The notes under the pieces: generated by a model
Database searches by the model: none
Told to the model about the DNA's origin: nothing
Seen by the model: only the letters and a program-made list of their open reading frames with translations
Shown here: one piece after another, positions 54,895 through 64,000 of the stretch
Layout of the letters: each line of letters begins with the position of its first letter
How positions within the stretch are numbered: position 1 is the stretch's first letter
Source: Arbacia lixula
Taxonomy: Eukaryota; Echinodermata; Echinoidea; Arbacioida; Arbaciidae
Direction: 5' to 3'
Assembly: GCA_963669155.1 (NCBI GenBank)
Contig: CAVLGW020000003.1
Location: 327,501 to 391,500 of the forward strand
DNA: 64,000 bases
Translations under genes and position numbers: made by a program

Positions 54895-56635
54895 CCACTG
54901 GTCGCACCACATCTTCCATATCCGATTCTCCTTCACCGTAGGTGTTCCCCAGAAGACGCCCAAGCCACATCTTCAACCGTCTGTGAATGTTCTCAATGAC
55001 CTCGTCAAGTCCAGCAACCAGCATCCTGAGGTTAATTGCAGCCGCATCGGTCGGGCAAATCCGACAGGTGGAAGTACCGCTCTGTTGCGGCAGGAGATTC
55101 TCCTTGCACTGCGATTCGAAGTACGTCCCGTTGGATAAGAAGCCAGCCCGCGCCCAGTCGTCAACCATTTCCGCGATGTTCATGAGCACCCAGAAGTACT
55201 CCATCCCGAATGCATCGGCTTCCCCGTTCGGTGGAATACCTGCTCCCCATCCTCCCCCGGCACTCATGTTACCGCGGACCCTCCCGGACGAGTTGAACAT
55301 CATCGTTAGGTTCCACAAAGTTTTGCGGATGCGCTCAAAGTCGGCTTCGGACATGTCACCGGATCTCCCCGTTAGATTCCACATCTGAAACATGGATGAT
55401 GCTCTACCGACATGGTCTTCGAGATAGCGACTGTAGTTGCGCAGCGCTAGATTGTATGAGGCTATCCCAGAAACATTCATCATGTCCGCGAAGCTCATGT
55501 TGGAACGGCTCCGGATAAAATCGGTTACGGTGGTAGCACAGGTGGCACTATCGTATACAGACTCAGACATTAGCTTCATCAGGTATCCCTCAAGGGAGAA
55601 ATCCTTAGCGTCATGCTGGTTTGGCCCCATCAACCGATCAGACCACCCAAATGTTTCGAATTGTTCAAGGTCCCTCAGTGCTCCGAATTCGTCCACTTCT
55701 CCTGTTGGGTCAAATGGGTTGAGGGCGCCGTCGTCCTCCTGGTCAGGTCCCTCCATTCCAGAAATCTGTGGTGGTGTCGTTGCGCCATCGGCGTCTCCTG
55801 TGTATTCCCTACTAAGGATATGCTCGATGAATTCAGGGAGGCTGTATCGCTCGTTCCCAACCCAGCGTGGTGTGATAAACAAGCCGAAAACGGCTCTTTT
55901 CAGCAGCTTTCTCACAACAGCCCTACGCCTCCTTTTCCAGCGTGCAATCCCCGTTAGGTTTCGAGTCATGTTCCGGTCCATGCGCTCGTTCATCTCCTCA
56001 TCTAGCTGAGATCTATGACCATCCTCCTCATCATCACCGTTCTCCTCGTTACTCATGGTCTCATCAAAATCATCGTCGTCCAACATGTCCCCAACATCAC
56101 CAGCTAGGCCTTCATCGAGCGCCTCCCGTTCTTCTTCCGTGGCGTTTCTTCCCAGAGCAAGACGAAGGATGTCCTTCCGGTGTCTGCAGGAGTAGTCATA
56201 GAGGCCGGTCAGCTGGTCGAACACTTTCGCAAAGGCTTTGATCTTGATGATTTCCCCAGACGACCGTTGAGCGATGATCCTCATAAGTCGCGTCAGGTTC
56301 AGGTCCGGGTGGGAATTCTGGAGCTCCCGCGTGATGTTATTAAACTGCTCCCGGATGTGACGCACGAGGTCACCGTCATCTTCTTCTTCTCGGTCAACGG
56401 GCAGGCTCCAGTCATCGGCGCGGAGTGTGAGGTTTAGGCAGCTGTCTTCTAGAACACTACCGGGCGGAGATAGCTCATCTTCAAAATTAGGCAACGATCG
56501 ACCGACTTCTTTCTTTGACTCTTCTTCCACTTCCGCTTCAGCCCGCACTTTGGTCGGAAGTGATGTCATGATGGCAAGTACTACCATCGCAAGAACGGGC
56601 CGTCCGAGAAGACGAAGTGCAGTTTGCGTTGCCAT
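54895..56635 (-). CDS. first exon of upstream module: signal peptide and Cys domain copy 1
   Basis: 1741 nt, start ATG in a strong context (ACCATGG), donor phase 1 (CAGTGG/GTAAGT). 580 residues. Residues 1-32 (MATQTALRLLGRPVLAMVVL...) are a signal peptide. Then EDSCLNLTLRADDWSL, IIKIKAFAKVFDQLTGLYDY with Cys150, an acidic stretch (~180-215), a basic WKRRRR (233-238) that could be a furin-type site, AVFGLFITPRWVG, Cys366, and a C-terminal block with Cys510 and Cys524/Cys527 (TSTCRICPTDAAA). At least a dozen NxS/T sequons. Its blocks align in order with the next exon (45101-49558), showing a domain duplication. The domain was not recognised. The phase-1 donor joins cleanly to the 49558 acceptor. 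Confidence 0.85.
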
Positions 56636-57529
56636 GGTTACTTCAGCATTAAAAACGATGTGAAGATTTTACCAAGTAATAAGGCACTTTGGTGGTATAT
56701 GTATTTTTTTTACAACTGATTACATTATTTAAAACGTTTTATTTTCAAACGTCTTTGCAGTCAGTTACAAACTCATTTTCCTATGAGATCTACATTGCTG
56801 TATAGAGTAATTCCTTTCCTTGTAAGTTGGATAACTGCTCTCACAAGAATTTCCTCCTTTTATGAAAAGTGGCAGGCAGAATTGCTCACATAGAAATCAA
56901 CGCGTGCTTAACAGTTCTTTGGAATAAGACACGCTATAGGCAAAACCGTATTTCAAAACGAGAAACGAGTTATTAGAAATGTAATCAACTTATAAGGAAT
57001 TTCCATACCGCTCGCAATCAATAGCGCTCGTTCGCCAGCTGTTCCCTCTTCAAATAGTGGACGGTGTCTGAGGGGACGTATTGTTCGGCAGGCAGGGATG
57101 GGCTGTTGCCGTGAATCGATTATTAATGCTCGTTGAGTCACAGTCAGAAAGTTGGAGGCATCGATCCTGTGGGCGCGAGACACAAAAACACGGGTATTGT
57201 ACGAGTTGTCTGATAAACAGGTGTTTGCGTAACTGCGCATGCGCGATTCCGTTGTGGTCTCGCTCTCTGAGCGGGTGATTCACGGAGGAGTCGAGAAGGT
57301 GCGAGAATTAGAAAGTGGTAGTAGGGTGCGACCCTGGAATGGAGGGAGAATGAAATGAGAGAGGTTGTGAAAATGTAGCGTTTGGCTTCCATAAGGAATA
57401 TATCTAATCAATGTCCACCTCTCCATCCCTTCTTGTGAATAATAGTCTCTCATATTCATGTCAATCTTCTGATCATACGTTGGTTTATGTGTGTGCGTAT
57501 GCCAAGGTTTGATCAGTGACTGCTGTCTG
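56636..57529. other. 5' flank of the upstream module
   Basis: Immediately upstream of the first-exon ATG. Low-repeat; a GC-richer patch lies at 57000-57300. No TATA box was placed with confidence. Confidence 0.4.
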
Positions 57530-57654
57530 TCTATCTCATCTCTCTCTCTCTCCCTCTTTTTGTTCCTCATTTCCTTTTCTTTCTTGCTTTCTTGACCTTT
57601 TTTCTATGTCTGTCTCTCTTATCCCATCTTTCCTTCTCTCCCTCCCCCCTTTCC

Positions 57655-57689
<35 letters not shown>

Positions 57690-58147
57690 GCTCTATCTCT
57701 CTAGTCATCTCTGTCTCTCTTACCCCGCCCCCTTTTTTCTTCTCTCCTTTTCTTTCCTCTCTCTCTCTGTCTCTCTCTCTCCCTCTTCATCTCCCCACCC
57801 TCTCTCTCTCCCTCACCCCCTTCCTCCCTTTCCCTCTCTTTCTCCTTCAATCCCCCTTCAATCTCTTCCTTTATCTCTTTATTTGTTTTATCCCATCTTC
57901 TCTCTCTTTTTCTCTTTCACTTTCGTTCTCTCTCTTCCTCTGCTCATCATTCTTTTCATTTCTTTCTCTCTCTCTCTTTCTCTTTGTACCCCTTTCTCTC
58001 CTTCTCCCTCTTTCTCTCTTTCTTGCTTTCTCTTTCGTTCTCTCCCCCATTCTCTCGTTCCTCCTCTTTCTCTCCTTCTCTCTCTCTCTCTTTCTCGCTT
58101 TCTCTTTCGTTCTCTCTCTCCCTCTCTCCCCCATTCTCTCTTTCCTT

Positions 58148-58183
<36 letters not shown>

Positions 58184-58214
58184 ATCTCTCTCTCTCTCTC
58201 ACACACACACACTT

Positions 58215-58251
<37 letters not shown>

Positions 58252-58273
58252 TACATACACACACACACACACA

Positions 58274-58323
<50 letters not shown>

Positions 58324-58330
58324 CTACCTC
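57530..58330 (+). repeat. ~800-bp polypyrimidine (CT)n tract with (CA)n
   Basis: Almost unbroken tctc/cttt sequence with a CA run near 58200-58276. On the minus (transcript) strand it is GA-rich and lies ~0.9 kb upstream of the start codon at 56635. Confidence 0.95.
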
Positions 58331-58555
58331 CCCTTTCCCGTCTCATGTCTATCTATCATCATCGTATTAACACCTTCCATCGTTATCATCCTTCCCATAC
58401 ACACATGCACACTTGTGTTCACATATGAAGCCCACGCAGTGAGACACTTCAATGACATTTATCAAAGAATTAAGATTTCAATTATAGTAATATAGTAATC
58501 ATGCATATGGGAAAGAATACAGAAAAAAAAAACATGTTGAAGCGGGCAAGAATCT

Positions 58556-58757
58556 TTAAAGGGATTACTGTTTTACGGATTTGTGATTTAATCACTAATT
58601 ATTCCAAATGTGGATCATTTGAGGGCAAATAACTTTCAGCATTTTTTTTTTTTAATGGACAATACATGAGTACGAGACGATTAATTGGCAAGGAGATTTT
58701 CACACGATTACCTGTTTGAAGGCTTTGTGTCTTCCCAGTACAGTTTATTCCCTTTAG
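58556..58757. mobile_element. partial 'GTACTGGGAAGAC' MITE
   Basis: Right arm nearly complete (ttccaaatgtggatcatttg, gtcttcccagtacagtttat); left arm shortened to ctttaaagggattactg. Confidence 0.7.
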
Positions 58758-58760
58758 AGC

Positions 58761-59530
58761 AAAAGTTTATGGCGGATACACCTTAAAAAGCCAATTATCT
58801 TTATCCGTCAATTTTTCTTTATTGTCTGTCCGTCTTTATTTAGGCCTACATATTTATGTAGATTGTAGCATATAAATATGTTGTATGTTCGCCTCTGTAG
58901 TATAGTAGCCTGTAATTAGCAATACATGTATGTACATTATATGAACGTATTTGTAGTCATTTACTTTGTTATAATACTTATAAACTTTATATTTTGTTCC
59001 GGTTTGAGTCAAACCTAAATTATCATGTAAACCTTTCAGTAAATCAACTCCGTATTCGACAATAGATATGGTATTGCTTTACTTATTGTGTGTAAATATA
59101 TGCGTCATTTGGTCTTGTTGACTACCTTGTTGACTATCTAAAGCTCACTTTATCTTAAACATGTTAATTCATTTGTTATTAATTATTCCATTGCACATGT
59201 TACATTTTTCTTATTCTTCTTTTCGTTCTTTATATCTATGATCTACACTTCATCTTGATTGTAAGATTCATATGCGTGTAAGGAGCAATGAGTTCGAATT
59301 TATACTTTTTACTTATTTTGATTAAACACAATATAGAACTACTTGTAAAAACGTTTACAACATAATGACTCATTTTCGGGTTGGTTGGTCTAATACTATA
59401 GAGAGTTTACTTTCTGCACGTTGACAGTTGATAAAATTTACCATCATAGTTAATAGAGATGCAAACTATGAGAGGCAGTAGTGGTTTGTAACGACCATAT
59501 TTCAGGATATCCCCCTAAGCCCCTCCCCAT
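58761..59530. other. gene-free stretch
   Basis: AT-rich; nothing recognised. Confidence 0.5.
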
Positions 59531-59536
59531 TCCATT

Positions 59537-59706
59537 CTCTCTCTCTCTCTCTCCGTTTATTTCTCTTCTCTCTCTCTCTCTCTCCCTCCCTTTTTCCCTT
59601 TCTCTTCTCCTTTTTTCTCTCACTCTCCCCACTCTTTCTCCCTTTATCTCCTCCTCTTTCCCCATCTCTCTTTCCCTCTCTCTACTCTTCCCTTTCCTAC
59701 TCTCGC

Positions 59707-59759
<53 letters not shown>
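59537..59759 (+). repeat. (CT)n polypyrimidine tract
   Basis: ~220 bases of CT-rich sequence, uninterrupted tc from about 59711. Confidence 0.95.
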
Positions 59760-59760
<1 letters not shown>

Positions 59761-60655
59761 TCAATGCACGCATATCCAATAGAACATTAATATGCCTGGC
59801 AATCACAGTGTTAACCTTACATAAACCACTTTCTCATATTCACTGGCACTGAAGATGCAGCACACATAGCGTGCCGCGTTAAAAGACATCCATAATTATA
59901 TCCATAGCAACCATGCTATTTATCGGTGCCGTCCCGTTACACGAAAAAAAAACCCTCTACTATAATTAATATTGCACACAGCACTCTGTACAAGGCCAAG
60001 CACCAGCTACCCACTATTAGCAAGACTGGTACCATGATAACTGGCATGCTATCCTATTCCCAACCTCAATCAGCAACGAGCAGAAAGGAGTCCAATCTTG
60101 GTTACATAAGCTATGTTGTCCTAATTAGCGTTTTGAAATAATTATGCATACTCCTTTCTCTCTCTCTCTCTTTGTCTCTCACATATTCTTCAATATGTGA
60201 AACTGTTAATTCCTTTACCAATTCGAAGCAGTATAATCGATATCACATTGAATTGAAATATTCATAGGTAATTGGTCCCGTGCTATATTTAAATTTCGAT
60301 TCATAGGATCTGCGTGTCTTACTAATGCAAAGTCCGACTGTTTTACATACACATGATGAATTCCCGTGACGTCATTCTCATCCTTTGTACTGATTGATAT
60401 GTTAAATCTCACTATGCCGAACATTACATTGAGTTTAATGGTTATGGTCGTCCATGTGGTTTGTGTCTCTAGATTGTGATATGATCCACAAGTGACACGT
60501 TATTGGTTTATGGCAGTATGAGTAGGCCCGTGAGTGATACGTAGATTATAAAATCGTGAAGCATGAACAAAAAGACATCTTTAATCATTTACATTATATA
60601 GAGACATGCAATGGTTTTTATGTGAAATACGTTATCGAAACATGGTCCCTATTAT
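59760..60655. other. gene-free stretch
   Basis: No gene, RNA or repeat recognised apart from a short CT run near 60155. Confidence 0.45.
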
Positions 60656-60882
60656 CATTCAAGTTCAAGTTTTTTGTTTTTTTTAGTGTACTTTCACTCA
60701 TTCATTCATTCATTTATTCATTTTCATTTCAATTAAAAACAATACATGTATATACAAATTATAATTTAAGGTATACATGGTATAAGCCAAATGAAAATAG
60801 GAAACTACAAATAAAGACAAATGGCCTTGTGGAGGCGTAGTTCCCAGAACAAGTTCAAGTTCAAGTTTATTTGTTTTTTCTG
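60656..60882. repeat. segment bounded by direct repeats of 'TTCAAGTTCAAGTTT'
   Basis: ttcaagttcaagttttttgt at about 60658 and gttcaagttcaagtttattt at about 60851 flank ~190 bases. May be the 3' end of a retroposon; family not identified. Confidence 0.35.
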
Positions 60883-61129
60883 AATACAACTTAACAGATT
60901 GATAACGGGTGACAGTGTACATAAAGAAACAGTTATATTACGAGTTTTGCACTAGAGAGAAGATAGAAAGACGAGGAGACATTATGAGAGCATATCTTGT
61001 TAAAAGTCAGGTCCCTCATGGCAATACCATTATTGTTATTCAAATTGTATTCTCATCTCGTTAAGAGACATGCAATCGTGCTTATGTAAAAAGCATTATA
61101 AAAACATTTCTGATTATGATTGTTATTAT

Positions 61130-61830
61130 CACTATTTTTAATTATATTCTTACCCCGTTTAGTTGATGAAAGGTCCACGGCTTTGCCCTCCAACCAGAAA
61201 AAAAAACAGGACAACAAGCGGACTCCTCGCCACCGCCCCGCCGGGAGGGCCCCGGGTGATGGTGCTGAGCTACCGGCTATATCCACGTCCAACAAGTCAC
61301 CGCACCAAACACCAACCGCAGTAGATGAAACAAGAAGTGATATCAGTCCATCACGCTGTCAGACGTGTCGCGACAAGAGATGACCAATAGTGAAACAATA
61401 ATTGATCCATACGCGGTTATCCCCGCATTTTATTAATTTGCCGTCCGGGGCCAACATAAGCGCCGTACTCGCTCGAAATAGGAGTAACGCTAAATTGAAC
61501 GCTCCCCAAGGTACGCAAATATCGCGTTATGATTAATTCCTTGTCTGATCACCAATCGGTCTCACTCTCTCTCTCTCTCTATTTCTCTCTCTTTTCCCAG
61601 GGGATGTGAAGGGTGCGGGAGAGAGGATTAAGATGAGTGCAACAGGTTTTAATGGGCTTTACGAAGCCAGCATCGCTGCCCAATTATATCAATTTTCTGG
61701 AGTCAAGCGCAATGCATTGTGGGGGAGATAACGCACACAATAGCAGCGTGCCGTGTGCAAAGCGTATGATTGGTAGATGTATAATTAGTATTTTGTAGCT
61801 CGATCATGAATCAATACCGCGGAACCTAAG
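61130..61830. other. CpG-richer, low-repeat island
   Basis: Contains gccccgccgggagggccccg, cgccgtactcgctcgaaata and CCAAT-like boxes (caccaatcgg, tgattggtag), plus gaggattaag resembling an Otx-type site. It stands out from the surrounding simple repeats. Could be a regulatory element or the 5' part of a gene lying outside the window. No gene is called. Confidence 0.3.
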
Positions 61831-61861
61831 CAATTTGTATTGAAGTATTATATGCATGTAC

Positions 61862-61883
61862 GTGTGTGTGTGTGGGGGGGGGA

Positions 61884-61916
<33 letters not shown>

Positions 61917-62000
61917 TTGTGAACGAGCGTGCATGTGTGTGTCAGTGTTAGTGAGCACGTGTCAATGTGAGTGTATGTGTGTGTGTGTGTGTGTGAATGC
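61862..62000 (+). repeat. (GT)n tracts with poly-G
   Basis: gtgtgtgtgtgggggggggg and two further tg runs. Confidence 0.9.
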
Positions 62001-62149
62001 ATGTGTGTTCAGAACGAGCAGTAATAGTGATATAATGCTGACAAAAGCTTGCCTGACATTTCTGCTTTAAAGTAATACATTATCATTTGAAAGAAAAGTG
62101 AAAGGACCACTTTCGTTATGCGTAGGCCTACATAATTGCACGTTGTTTC

Positions 62150-62320
62150 AACAATACGTTATTTATGGTAACCTCAAAGCGTACGAAGTTTGTCCGAGTA
62201 GCAACAAATAATCGATTCAGAGTGCGCTCAACCCATTTAAGCTGAAGTACGGATAAATTTGACTACTGTAACACGTCACAGTTAGGGGGAAATTTGTGCA
62301 TATGTTCCTAAAACGGCTTA
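62150..62320. mobile_element. diverged internal fragment of the 'GTAAAATTATCCACT' MITE
   Basis: gtagcaacaaataatcgatt and cacagttagggggaaatttg are reverse-complement relatives of blocks in the elements at 15490 and 19290. A shorter relative lies at 17388-17440. Termini not found. Confidence 0.4.
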
Positions 62321-63095
62321 TCATCTCTGTACACATGTTATGCGTCAAGGGAGACTGAGGTCGAGACTTAAGTCAAAACCTAAGCTCGTTTTAAGAATTC
62401 CACTACTCAATTATGACAGAATGAGACCTGTTACGTGAAGTATGTTACGTTTGTAGTACGCACGAATCATATGGTCCTTAAAGATTGTCCGTCCCTTTTG
62501 CAAGCTTAAAATTTGAAATCGTCTATCACGATCGTAAATTGAAAAAAGTGTGATTCAAGACCATTTGTAAGAATATAGCATGTTTAAGCTTTCTGTATAT
62601 GTACAAATTTCAGCCGTTAAATTTCAAACCGACTTTTTTCGTACTACGAAAAAAGTATTAGTCTTTGTTACAGTATCTATGTGGTTATTATGCATGTGTG
62701 AAATTCTAATTTTATGAGTAATTACCAAACTTTGGAGATGATTCCTTCTATAGAATTTTTTTTTTTTCATGATTCGTTTTATGATTTGATAAACAGATTA
62801 ATCAATAAAGCAGATATTTCAACACAAACTGCAAAGAGCCTGAGGTAAAGACTATTAATCAGACGTCGTTTACGTGCATTATTTGAATTTTACACTACGT
62901 ATCAGTTTCAAATTATGAATGTACAGCTTGCTTACACTTCTCGATATGTTTGCCAATGTTTCGATGGTTTTGTGGTGATCTAAAAAAAGGACGGGCTGTC
63001 TTTAACGGTTAAACAGAGATGAATACTAAAAACAAACATGTTAGAGGCTTTTATCCTTATCGACTAGAATAAGAAGGCAGAATTATCCATATCGC
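62321..63095. other. gene-free stretch
   Basis: Nothing recognised. Confidence 0.5.
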
Positions 63096-63096
63096 A

Positions 63097-63280
63097 TAAA
63101 GGGAAAAATCGTCCCATATTGCACCGCGTACCAACATCCGCGCTTGTTTGCGATCATATCCGCTTCCGGTATCTTACGCTAGTACACGAGACCTGCAGCG
63201 GACATGGCAGTTAACAGAATCCGCGTGTGCAGCGGCTGTGCGGTGCATCATGGGACGATTTTTTTTCCTTATACGCGGTA
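63097..63280. mobile_element. 'TCCGCTTCCGG' hairpin repeat, third copy
   Basis: aaaaatcgtcccatattgca at left mirrors tgcatcatgggacgattttt at right. The central tccgcttccggtatcttacg pairs imperfectly with cgagacctgcagcggacatg. Confidence 0.65.
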
Positions 63281-63654
63281 TCGAGAGTTGGTGAGTATCG
63301 CAAACAACAGAACCGCGATGAATGATTAATTTTTGATTCGCTAATTGGTAATTTACCTCCCACAGAGTGCATCGGACGAGGTGGTACCGAGTTGATTGCA
63401 CTGCATTTCTGGTGAGATGTCACGCTTTGCAGTCAGCACTTGCTTCTTTTTCCCTGGGGTCCAAGCTTGCTCTTGTCCTCTGTCCGTCATGTTTGGCTGT
63501 CTTTGTTTTATCTCTTGACTCTTCCATAAAATATCTCTCTCTATCTCATCACCTTATCCTGTGTTCATGTCGTTAATATGCGCGTTTGAGTGTGTGTATT
63601 TTGTTTTGTAGCTTTGAAGGCGTTTCATCTCTCTTAATGCACTTTCCCCTTTAC

Positions 63655-63711
63655 TACCATCCCCTCTCCCTTCTCTCCCCCCCCCCCCCCCGCTCTCTCT
63701 CTCTCTCCCTC

Positions 63712-63753
<42 letters not shown>

Positions 63754-63841
63754 CCTTTCTTGTTCTGTTGTTCTCTTTTTCTCTGTCTCCCTCTCTATCT
63801 CGGTATCTCTCTCCCCTCTCTCTCTCTCTTTTTTTCTCTCT

Positions 63842-63897
<56 letters not shown>

Positions 63898-64000
63898 GTC
63901 TCTCGCCCCCCTCTGTCTCTCTCCCTTTCTTTGCCCCCCCCCCTCCATACTCTCTCTCCTTCTTTCGCTCCCTTACCATTCCTCCCTGCTCTTCATCTTA
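63655..64000 (+). repeat. (CT)n/(C)n polypyrimidine tract at window end
   Basis: ~345 bases of CT-rich sequence with C-runs near 63680 and 63935; continues to the window edge. Confidence 0.95.

Noticed and set aside
57516-58428. ORFs rich in Ser/Leu/Phe on plus and Arg/Glu on minus
   Set aside because: Simple CT/GA repeats; same for 59450-59852 and 63554-63979.

Overview
The window looks like nuclear DNA from a marine invertebrate deuterostome, most likely an echinoderm such as a sea urchin. The evidence is an intron-rich gene encoding a single-pass REJ (receptor for egg jelly)/GPS membrane protein, AT-rich introns, many long CT, GT and CTT tracts, and abundant short palindromic DNA elements (MITEs). 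The species assignment is inference. No bacterial or viral genes are seen, and no LTR retrovirus-like element or Polinton was recognised.

Layout. 1-3100 is the edge of a ~214-bp satellite array that reverses orientation near 565 and contains a duplicated 642-bp trimer. 3.5-5.2 kb is a cluster of MITEs. 5.2-10.6 kb has no recognisable gene. 10.7-38.8 kb is a minus-strand gene of 20 exons reconstructed from splice sites. The joined CDS is 5607 nt (1868 residues), and every exon-exon phase is compatible. The predicted product has a signal peptide, a Thr/Glu-rich mucin-like region with TTP repeats, an REJ module, a GAIN-like region with a degenerate GPS motif, an Asp-rich stalk, one transmembrane helix and a ~16-residue tail. 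45.1-56.6 kb holds two very large minus-strand exons (1741 and 4458 nt). They begin with another signal peptide and encode two diverged copies of an unrecognised Cys-containing domain, and the second copy is interrupted by ~875 residues of Gly/Met/Ala repeats. No 3' exon for this second module was found. Its last donor is phase 1 and fits exon 2 of the REJ gene, so it may be an alternative 5' half of the same locus. 57.5-64 kb is dominated by long polypyrimidine tracts, with one CpG-richer low-repeat island at 61.1-61.8 kb.

How it fits together. Both modules predict secreted or cell-surface glycoprotein ectodomains, and all large N-terminal exons end in phase 1, so they could be exchanged by splicing. 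REJ proteins in sea urchins are sperm surface proteins involved in egg-jelly recognition; a gamete-surface role here is inferred from the family only.

Most unusual signal. At several REJ-gene exons, the exon edge together with its splice site has been amplified into the neighbouring intron. The cases are the acceptor of exon 5, the donor of exon 6, the acceptor of exon 13 and one extra copy of the exon 7 acceptor. They form short tandem arrays that carry decoy splice sites.
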